Assembly: GCA_964388435.1 (NCBI GenBank)
Contig: CAYMAH010000021.1
Span: forward strand, 1 to 11,206
Source of the DNA: DTNV01 sp964388435
GTDB lineage: Archaea; Micrarchaeota; Micrarchaeia; Norongarragalinales; UBA8480
DNA: 11,206 nucleotides
Direction: 5' to 3'
Part shown: piece after piece, positions 6,300 through 11,206 of the stretch
Numbering within the stretch: position 1 is the first letter of the stretch
Layout of the letters: each line of letters opens with the position of its first letter
The notes under the pieces: model-generated
Databases searched by the model: none
What the model was told of the DNA's origin: nothing
What the model saw: the letters and a program-made list of their open reading frames with translations, nothing else
Position numbers and translations under genes: made by a program

Positions 6300-7442
6300 T
6301 CAGCCAAGGTTTTCAATAACAGCTTGAGTGAAATCGGTTGTCGAAAGTTGAATGGAATTGGGAGTGGCTCTTGCAAGATCGTAAGTCATCTTCTTCTGCC
6401 TGAATGTTTTTTTGACTGCTTTAACTATTTTTTTAGACTCTTTCTTAAAACCTAAGTATTCAAGCATCATTGACCCGGCAAGAATTTCGGCAGTAGGGTT
6501 TGCCTTATTCAAACCAGCGCTTTTAGGCGAGGTTCCATGAGTCGCCTCAAACATTGCGGCATTCTCCCCAATATTCGCGGTGGGAGCTATTCCGATACCC
6601 CCAACTTGAGCGGCGCAAGCATCAGACAAGTAATCGCCGTTCAAGTTTGTTGTGGCGATAATGTCATATTCAGTAGGTTTTAACAAAACCTGCTGAAACA
6701 TATCATCGGCAATCCTGTCTTTAATGATAATCCTGTTTCCAGGGTTTCCCTGACTTGCCTCATCTTCCGTTATAAAACCAAACTCTTTTGTCGCCACTTC
6801 ATAACCCCACTCTCTGAAAGCCCCTTCAGTATACTTCATTATATTGCCTTTATGGACCAAAGTAACGCTCTTTCTTTTATTCTTTTTAGCGTACGCGCAA
6901 GCAGCTCTAACTAACCTTTTGCTTCCATGCTCGCTTATTGGTTTTATTCCAATACCCGAATCTTCTGAAATTTTAGTGTTGAATTGATTGTTGAGAATAT
7001 CAATAATCTTTTTAGCATCTTCACTGCCTTGCTTCCATTCTATGCCGGCATAAACATCCTCAATATTCTCCCTGAAAATAACAAAGTCAACGCTCTTAGG
7101 ACTTTTGACAGGAGTTTTGATAGGAGAAAAATATCTGATCGGTCTTATTGACTGGTACAAGTCGAACAACTGCCTTATCCTAACATTCAAGCTTCTCTCT
7201 CCCTTTCCAACAGGAGTTGTTAAAGGGCCTTTCAAAGCTATCTTGTGCTGGTTTATCAAATCAATCGTCTGCTGAGGCAGCCTGTCTCCAAGCTCTTGCA
7301 ATGCCTTATCGCCAGCAGGCGCTTCAATCCAGTTGATTTTCTTATCTTTCAAAACAACACTGTTTATGACTTTAACCGCGCTTTCAACCACTTCGGGCCC
7401 AATTCCATCTCCTTTTATCAAAACAACGTTAAATTCTTTCAT
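6300..7442 (-). CDS. icd: NADP-dependent isocitrate dehydrogenase
   Basis: Oxidises and decarboxylates isocitrate to 2-oxoglutarate with NADP. Counting from ATG 7442, the substrate loop GERSLNVRIRQ gives Ser84, Asn86 and Arg90, with Arg100 in IRPIRYF. FRENIEDVYAG supplies Tyr131, and HKGNIMKYTEGAFREW supplies Lys198. Metal ligands Asp270 and Asp274 lie in NLNGDYLSDA. The coenzyme site GTSPK (Lys307) together with YDLAR (Tyr354, Arg358) matches the NADP-specific residues of the E. coli enzyme, while the adjacent Tyr of E. coli is Ser. At 380 residues it is complete. Start choice: a GTG at 7466 overlaps the acnA stop, but AGGTGG lies 8 bases before the ATG at 7442 and supports that start. It follows acnA at once and is clearly co-transcribed. 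The homoisocitrate/isopropylmalate alternatives are disfavoured by the RSLNV loop. Confidence 0.93.
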   Translation of the reverse strand: MKEFNVVLIKGDGIGPEVVESAVKVINSVVLKDKKINWIEAPAGDKALQELGDRLPQQTIDLINQHKIALKGPLTTPVGKGERSLNVRIRQLFDLYQSIRPIRYFSPIKTPVKSPKSVDFVIFRENIEDVYAGIEWKQGSEDAKKIIDILNNQFNTKISEDSGIGIKPISEHGSKRLVRAACAYAKKNKRKSVTLVHKGNIMKYTEGAFREWGYEVATKEFGFITEDEASQGNPGNRIIIKDRIADDMFQQVLLKPTEYDIIATTNLNGDYLSDACAAQVGGIGIAPTANIGENAAMFEATHGTSPKSAGLNKANPTAEILAGSMMLEYLGFKKESKKIVKAVKKTFRQKKMTYDLARATPNSIQLSTTDFTQAVIENLG

Positions 7443-7462
7443 AGCCAAAACCACCTTCTTTT

Positions 7463-9331
7463 TCACTTATTCTTAGTATAATTCAACAAACCCCCTGCTT
7501 TTAGAATTTTCCTGTCTCTTTCGCTCACGTCAACAACCACTTCTACCTTTTTGTTTCTTGTCTTGTTGTTAATTACTATGTTGTTTAAGTTTCCAATGCT
7601 TAATTCAAGCTCGTCACCCTGGTTGATAGAATCGTAGTCAGAAACGTTTTTCAATTGAAGGGGAAGAATCCCAAAGTTGATAAGATTAGCTTTATGAATC
7701 CTGGCAAAAGTCTTAGCAACAACGGCTGTCACCCCCAAAAATCTAGGCGCTAGAGCCGCGTGCTCCCTGCTTGAACCTTGCCCGTAATTTAAACCACCTA
7801 AAATAAAACCACCCTTGTTTTCTCTCGCTCTTTTAGCAAACGTGGGGTCCACACTCTCAAAAACATGCTCGCTAATCTTAGGAATATTGCTTCTCAAAGG
7901 CAAAACTTTAGAACCGGCGGGCATTATATGGTCTGTTGTAATATCATCACCCACTTTAAGCAGAACCTCTCCTGAAAGCTTATCGGGAAGGCTGGGAAAT
8001 AGGGGAAGTTGCGCTATGTTAGGCCCTCTTATAACCTCTGCCTTGAAAGAAGGCTTTAAAATCATCGAATCGTCGACCACGAAATCCCCTGGAATGTTCA
8101 AATCGAAATCAGCCTTCATCGGGTCAGTGATAAAGCCGGCTATAGCGCTGGCAGCAGCGGTTTCAGGGCTGACCAAATAAACCTTGTCGTTCTTTGTTCC
8201 GCTCCTGCCCTCAAAATTCCTGTTAAAAGTCCTAAGCGAAACAGCTCCTGTTCTTGGAGACTGTCCCATTCCAATGCAAGGCCCGCAAGCGCTCTCCAAA
8301 ACCCTGGCCCCGCTTTTAATCATTGTTTCAAGAATACCGTTTTCAGTCATCTGTTCCAAAACCTGTCTTGAACCGGGGCTAACGCCAAAACTGACAAAAT
8401 CATTTATGTGCTTTCCTTTCAAAATAGACGCTACAATTGACATGTCTTTGATTGAAGAGTTGGTGCAACTGCCTACTAAAACCTGGTCAACCTTTAAACC
8501 TTCAATTTCGCTTATTTTAACTACTTTGTCGGGGCTTGAAGGAGTTGCAGCCATTGGAACAAGCTCTGAAAGATTGACTTCAACAATCTCGTCATACTGA
8601 GCGTTAGAGTCGGCGGTTAAATGCCGGAAATCTTTTTCTCTTTTTTGTTTTTTAAGAAAATCGAGAGTGTTCTCATCAGAAGGGAAAATGGAAGTGGTCG
8701 CCCCAAGCTCCGCGCCCATGTTGGTTATGGTAGCCCTTTCAGGAACGCTCAAGCTTTTTACGCCTTCTCCAAAATACTCGAAAGCCTTTCCAACCCCTCC
8801 TTTAACTGTTAATTTTCTCAAGATTTCAAGAATAACATCCTTGGCATTAACCCCTTTCCTCAACTTTCCAGAAAGCTTAACCCCAACCACTTTAGGAGTC
8901 TTCAAGTAAAACAAGCCCCCGCCCATTGCCACCGCAACGTCCAAACCTCCGGCTCCAATAGCAATCATTCCCAAACCCCCGTTAGTAGGGGTGTGACTGT
9001 CGCTACCTAACAATGTTTGGCCGGGAACTCCGAACCTCTCCAAGTGAACCTGATGGCAAATCCCGTTTCCAGGCTTTGAAAACAAAATTCCATACTTCGA
9101 AGCGATGGTTTGAAGAAAAGCGTGATCGTCAGCATTTTCAAAAGTCGTTTGAAGCATGTTATGATCCACGTAACTCACGCTGAGCTTTGTCTTGACCTTG
9201 GGAATTTCAAGAGCCTCAAACTCCAAATAAGCAAGAGTTCCAGTAGCGTCTTGCGTCAGAGTCTGATCTATTTGCAATCCGACCTCTCCTCCAATAGAAC
9301 CATCCTTAACGTGACTCTTAAAAATTTTCAT
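7463..9331 (-). CDS. acnA: Aconitate hydratase (Aquifex-type aconitase)
   Basis: Interconverts citrate and isocitrate through a 4Fe-4S cluster. Counting from the ATG at 9331, QIDQTLTQDATG and the LLGSDSHTPTNGGLG segment are active-site regions. The cluster ligands are Cys289 (GSCTNSS) and Cys349 and Cys352 (SACGPCIGMG). The C-terminal swivel domain begins near KVGDDITTDHIMPAG and carries GQGSSREHAALAPRFLG (Ser-Ser-Arg at 520-522). With 622 residues it belongs to the compact, single-chain aconitase type of about 640 residues rather than the roughly 900-residue AcnA, so the symbol is used loosely. Start choice: GGAG lies 5 bases before ATG 9331, and a TATA box at 9366-9373 would place the transcript start near 9345, downstream of the alternative ATG at 9349. 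It overlaps or abuts icd, the next enzyme in the pathway. Confidence 0.93.
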   Translation of the reverse strand: MKIFKSHVKDGSIGGEVGLQIDQTLTQDATGTLAYLEFEALEIPKVKTKLSVSYVDHNMLQTTFENADDHAFLQTIASKYGILFSKPGNGICHQVHLERFGVPGQTLLGSDSHTPTNGGLGMIAIGAGGLDVAVAMGGGLFYLKTPKVVGVKLSGKLRKGVNAKDVILEILRKLTVKGGVGKAFEYFGEGVKSLSVPERATITNMGAELGATTSIFPSDENTLDFLKKQKREKDFRHLTADSNAQYDEIVEVNLSELVPMAATPSSPDKVVKISEIEGLKVDQVLVGSCTNSSIKDMSIVASILKGKHINDFVSFGVSPGSRQVLEQMTENGILETMIKSGARVLESACGPCIGMGQSPRTGAVSLRTFNRNFEGRSGTKNDKVYLVSPETAAASAIAGFITDPMKADFDLNIPGDFVVDDSMILKPSFKAEVIRGPNIAQLPLFPSLPDKLSGEVLLKVGDDITTDHIMPAGSKVLPLRSNIPKISEHVFESVDPTFAKRARENKGGFILGGLNYGQGSSREHAALAPRFLGVTAVVAKTFARIHKANLINFGILPLQLKNVSDYDSINQGDELELSIGNLNNIVINNKTRNKKVEVVVDVSERDRKILKAGGLLNYTKNK

Positions 9332-9365
9332 GAAAACTCCTTCTTCCATTTTTTTACAAACACCC

Positions 9366-9373
9366 TTATATAA
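9366..9373 (-). promoter_or_regulatory. TATA box for acnA-icd
   Basis: On the minus strand the stretch reads TTATATAA. A start about 25 bases downstream would fall near 9345, giving a short leader that contains the GGAG site and the ATG at 9331. Confidence 0.5.
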
Positions 9374-9398
9374 AAATTAAATTAAAAAGAAGTTAAAA

Positions 9399-9407
9399 CT
9401 TTTAAAC
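9399..9407 (+). promoter_or_regulatory. TATA-like box for rnp4
   Basis: CTTTTAAAC is centred about 27 bases before the ATG at 9430, the spacing for a leaderless start. An AAGG four bases before the ATG could also act as a weak ribosome site. It lies within 40 bases of the divergent acnA box. Confidence 0.4.
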
Positions 9408-9429
9408 CCTTTCGTTTCAAAGTAAGGTT

Positions 9430-9723
9430 ATGTCTAGACAAATAGCAAGAGACGAAATTGAAAGGCTGTCGAAACTCGCGAGAAACGAGTGGAACGCAGA
9501 CAAAAAACTTTCAAAAAGATATATTGAACTTGCTTTAAGGATAGCGAAGAGAAACCAAATTAAAATAGGAAATAAAAAGTTTTGTAAAAAATGTCTCACC
9601 GTGTTCATTCCGGGCAAAACATTAAAAATAAGAAAATCTGGGGAAAACCTTCTTTATATCTGCGAGTGTGGAAGCGTTAAAAAATTCAAAATCATTGGAA
9701 AGCGAAAGACTTTTAAAGTTTAA
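9430..9723 (+). CDS. rnp4: Ribonuclease P protein component 4 (Rpp21/Rpr2 family)
   Basis: Protein subunit of archaeal RNase P, which trims the 5' leader of tRNA precursors; it pairs with Rpp29 on the RNA specificity domain. The N-terminal half (residues 5-45) is helical and basic. The zinc ribbon is formed by Cys52 and Cys55 (FCKKCLTVFIPG) and Cys78 and Cys80 (ICECGSVKKF). The order and the KTLKIR strand between the pairs match the Rpr2/Rpp21/SNM1 family. At 97 residues, length is normal. It is divergent from acnA and leads a two-gene set with the coiled-coil protein 17 bases downstream. Only four zinc ligands and the family pattern are seen directly; the role is established for the family. 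Confidence 0.88.
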   Translation: MSRQIARDEIERLSKLARNEWNADKKLSKRYIELALRIAKRNQIKIGNKKFCKKCLTVFIPGKTLKIRKSGENLLYICECGSVKKFKIIGKRKTFKV

Positions 9724-9740
9724 AAAACAGTTGATTTGTC

Positions 9741-10235
9741 ATGAGCTTTGATGGAAGTGAAGAGAAAATCAAAAGAATAGCTAAGCTTTCAGAAGAATTG
9801 AAAAACCAAAATTTAAGCTTAAAAGAACAGGAATCTAAAATCAAAGAAATTGGAGGCAACATCAGAAACTTGAAACATGACAAGTGGCATTTTGAAGAGG
9901 AAATTCAAAAACTAAGACTTTTACGCGAAAACCCTCAAATTCCATACAACGTGAGAAGAAAAGCAGGAGAGGAGAAGGCCAAAATAGGCTTTGAAGGGGT
10001 TAATGAAGAGATGTTAATTGCTTTGGAACCCAGCAAGATTTTAAACGTCTTGAAGAAAACAAAGGTCATTGCAAGGGAAAGTCAGGAGGCAAGGTCAAAA
10101 GAAAATAAAGAGTTGGAAGCTGAAATTCAAAAAACAAGAAGATTGATTAAACCCTTTTTAAACAACAATGAAAAGCTCATCAAAAATAAAGCAGAAGAGA
10201 TTGACAAAATCATAAGCAAGCAACCTGTTTTGTAG
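9741..10235 (+). CDS. Coiled-coil protein, unknown function
   Basis: Not recognised. The 164-residue product is highly charged (Lys and Glu rich), with no cysteine, no signal peptide and no membrane segment, so it is cytosolic. Two heptad-like coiled-coil stretches are apparent at about residues 8-62 and 105-155, separated by a less regular middle containing ENPQIPYNVRR and GFEGVNEEMLIALEPSK. Such a helix-hinge-helix layout fits a scaffold or antiparallel hairpin. It follows rnp4 by 17 bases in the same direction and probably shares its transcript, and it ends one base before the convergent hjc stop. The start at ATG 9741 lacks a strong ribosome site. Confidence 0.7.
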   Translation: MSFDGSEEKIKRIAKLSEELKNQNLSLKEQESKIKEIGGNIRNLKHDKWHFEEEIQKLRLLRENPQIPYNVRRKAGEEKAKIGFEGVNEEMLIALEPSKILNVLKKTKVIARESQEARSKENKELEAEIQKTRRLIKPFLNNNEKLIKNKAEEIDKIISKQPVL

Positions 10236-10236
10236 C

Positions 10237-10623
10237 TTATTTTGAGATTTGAATCAAGTCTTCCAATTCCAATCCAACTTCAAAATCCCTTAAATTGAGT
10301 GAATAGCCAACCTCGTTTTTTTTAAGAGTGTTAAGGGGGAAGAACCTCCACCCTTTTCTGTTGAACTTCCAAGCTATATAGAATGGAACTCCTGTTTTTT
10401 TTTCCCATTCTTTCATTATTTCCATTTTTTCGTTTGAAAAGTGAAGCCCTCCTTTCCAAGCCTTGCATTCCAAAGCCAGCCTTCCGGTTGATTTCAACGC
10501 AATCAAATCTGGACTCACCCCATCCACCCCGCTTTTAGCGCTTCTCACTACGGCAAAGCCTTTGTCTTCAATTAATTTTCTAAGCTCTCTCTCGGCCATA
10601 GCGCCTTTCACATACCTGTCCAT
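10237..10623 (-). CDS. hjc: Holliday junction resolvase Hjc
   Basis: Cuts four-way DNA junctions during homologous recombination. The nuclease fold of the archaeal Hjc family is visible: AERELRKLIEDKGFAVVRSAKSG with catalytic Glu11, then SPDLIALK with Asp39 and ALECKAWK with Glu52 and Lys54. The order E-(x)n-D-(x)12-E-x-K matches the PD-(D/E)xK core. Length of 128 residues is typical. The C-terminal part (FYIAWKFNRKGWRFFPL) forms the last strands. Starting at ATG 10623, a TATA-like AT run at 10646-10659 lies about 29 bases upstream, so the transcript is probably leaderless. It is convergent with the coiled-coil gene and divergent from the last gene. Confidence 0.92.
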   Translation of the reverse strand: MDRYVKGAMAERELRKLIEDKGFAVVRSAKSGVDGVSPDLIALKSTGRLALECKAWKGGLHFSNEKMEIMKEWEKKTGVPFYIAWKFNRKGWRFFPLNTLKKNEVGYSLNLRDFEVGLELEDLIQISK

Positions 10624-10645
10624 AAAACTAATTGGTTAAAACTTG

Positions 10646-10659
10646 TTATTAAATATTAA
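10646..10659 (-). promoter_or_regulatory. TATA-like box for hjc
   Basis: An all-A/T run (TTATTAAATATTAA) is centred about 29 bases before the hjc ATG on the minus strand. The spacing suits leaderless initiation. Inference from position. Confidence 0.4.
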
Positions 10660-10712
10660 CATTTAATTTCAATTTGACTGCTAGTTTTAAAAAAAAAATG
10701 AAAACGAAAAAG

Positions 10713-10720
10713 TTTTAAAT
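10713..10720 (+). promoter_or_regulatory. TATA-like box for the terminal hypothetical gene
   Basis: TTTTAAAT is centred about 30 bases before the ATG at 10747. A later AT run at 10731-10741 is too close to serve a leaderless start. Weak positional evidence. Confidence 0.3.
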
Positions 10721-10746
10721 GAAATCAAAGATTTAATTATACTGAA

Positions 10747-11082
10747 ATGATTCCGAAATTTATGCTTTGGGGGTTAGTAGCGGCATGCATTCTCATAGCA
10801 TTGGCTTTAATCAACCCTTACAATGTTAATGGCATTTTCTCTCAGCCGATCAGTAACACCACCGCAATTAACATTGCCAACCAGTATATTCAAAACCAGT
10901 ATGGAAACATTCAAATTTTAAACGACACAATTGTTTCAAACCAGGGAAGCCAGTGGTACATAGACGTTTTGTACAAGCAATTGAACAACGAAGGGATTTG
11001 CCAGAAAGTTTCCCTATGTCATTTCCGCCTTCTGCCTCCAACCTGCAGGCAGGAGTCTAACCAAACTATAATACCCTGCTGA
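10747..11082 (+). CDS. Membrane-anchored hypothetical protein, C-terminus possibly frame-disrupted
   Basis: Not recognised. The 111-residue product starts with one hydrophobic segment (about residues 5-22), acting as an anchor or signal, followed by an Asn/Gln-rich outer region. Residues 38-72 (TTAINIANQYIQNQYG, then QWYIDVLYK) faintly resemble a PepSY-like pattern of helix plus Trp-containing strand; this is weak. The last part, after about residue 88, changes character (CHFRLLPPTCRQE) exactly where a short hairpin lies (11029-11055). In another frame, 11061 to the foldback reads as ordinary coding sequence (LLKKQIQTIIKETGNTKIKK), so the original gene may have continued further. Real as a gene; the true 3' end is uncertain. 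Confidence 0.55.
   Translation: MIPKFMLWGLVAACILIALALINPYNVNGIFSQPISNTTAINIANQYIQNQYGNIQILNDTIVSNQGSQWYIDVLYKQLNNEGICQKVSLCHFRLLPPTCRQESNQTIIPC
11029..11055 (+). repeat. Short GC-rich hairpin inside the hypothetical gene
   Basis: CTTCTGCCT (11029-11037) pairs with AGGCAGGAG (11047-11055), nine pairs including one G-U, around a 9-nt loop. It is more GC-rich than its surroundings, and the protein loses its usual character here. It could be a small dispersed palindromic element, but only one copy is present in this window. Confidence 0.4.
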
Positions 11083-11119
11083 AGAAACAAATTCAAACGA
11101 TAATCAAAGAAACGGGAAA

Positions 11120-11206
11120 CACTAAAATAAAGAAAAACGCAATCGAGAACCTGAAGAAAATAGCTTCTTCTTCAGGTTCTCGATTGCGTTTTTCTTTATT
11201 TTAGTG
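11120..11206. repeat. Perfect 39-bp inverted repeat ending at the window edge
   Basis: Bases 11120-11158 are the exact reverse complement of 11168-11206, with a 9-nt spacer (11159-11167) and no mismatch. The left arm continues a readable protein frame (KIKKNAIENLKKIASS), while the right arm has no function of its own and ends on the last base of the window. This pattern suggests a contig-end foldback, from amplification chimerism or assembly. A true hairpin end or large hairpin is possible but less likely. Confidence 0.85.

Noticed and set aside
7815..8909. Long plus-strand open frames inside aconitase
   Set aside because: They lie antisense within a well-supported gene and have no recognisable motif; they are shadows of its codon bias.
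11120..11206. Terminal inverted repeats of an insertion sequence or a CRISPR repeat
   Set aside because: The arms are only 9 bases apart with no transposase between them, and there is no repeat-spacer periodicity.
1..11206. CRISPR array, rRNA or defence cluster
   Set aside because: No regularly spaced repeats, no rRNA-like conserved blocks and no nuclease-helicase defence genes were seen on either strand.

Overview
This window is archaeal. The evidence is an archaeal topoisomerase IA, RNase P protein subunit 4 (Rnp4), the Holliday junction resolvase Hjc, NucS/EndoMS with a C-terminal PCNA-binding tail, a tRNA split by two bulge-helix-bulge introns, and AT-rich TATA-like boxes about 27-30 bases ahead of several starts (leaderless style). 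Small genes, tight packing, decayed biosynthetic genes and lysine/AT-rich codon use suggest a small-genome lineage, possibly DPANN (for example Diapherotrites- or Micrarchaeota-like). That placement is inference.

Layout. Bases 3-1311 (+): the 3' part of a radical-SAM activase of the NrdG type, overlapped by nucS. Bases 1357-1560 (-): a small membrane protein. Bases 1649-2237 (+): a decayed 3-dehydroquinate synthase (aroB), followed by a complete NUDIX hydrolase (2253-2705). Bases 2731-5255 (-): a CDP-alcohol phosphatidyltransferase (archaetidylserine synthase type) followed by topA, an operon with a 5-base gap. Bases 5312-5446 (+): a tRNA gene. Bases 5510-5890 (+): a small protein with four 26-residue LRV-like repeats. 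Bases 5900-9331 (-): aconitase, isocitrate dehydrogenase and a frameshifted methyltransferase relic, closely linked. Bases 9430-10235 (+): rnp4 and a coiled-coil protein. Bases 10237-10623 (-): hjc. Bases 10747-11082 (+): a membrane-anchored hypothetical protein, then a perfect 39-bp foldback that ends at the last base of the window.

The best find is the tRNA. Read directly, its anticodon arm does not fold. Removing a 21-nt intron after position 29 and a 39-nt intron after position 37, each with a proper bulge-helix-bulge, gives a complete 75-nt tRNA with a perfect five-pair anticodon stem and the loop CUUAUAA: tRNA-Ile with anticodon UAU. The two splice structures compete for the same bases, so the introns probably leave in a fixed order. 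A UAU anticodon would read AUA without the agmatidine-modified CAU tRNA that most archaea use.

How the genes work together: acnA and icd catalyse consecutive steps from citrate to 2-oxoglutarate. nucS, hjc and topA serve DNA repair, recombination and topology. rnp4 and the tRNA belong to tRNA biogenesis. The phosphatidyltransferase makes polar membrane lipid. The aroB and methyltransferase relics point to ongoing gene loss.
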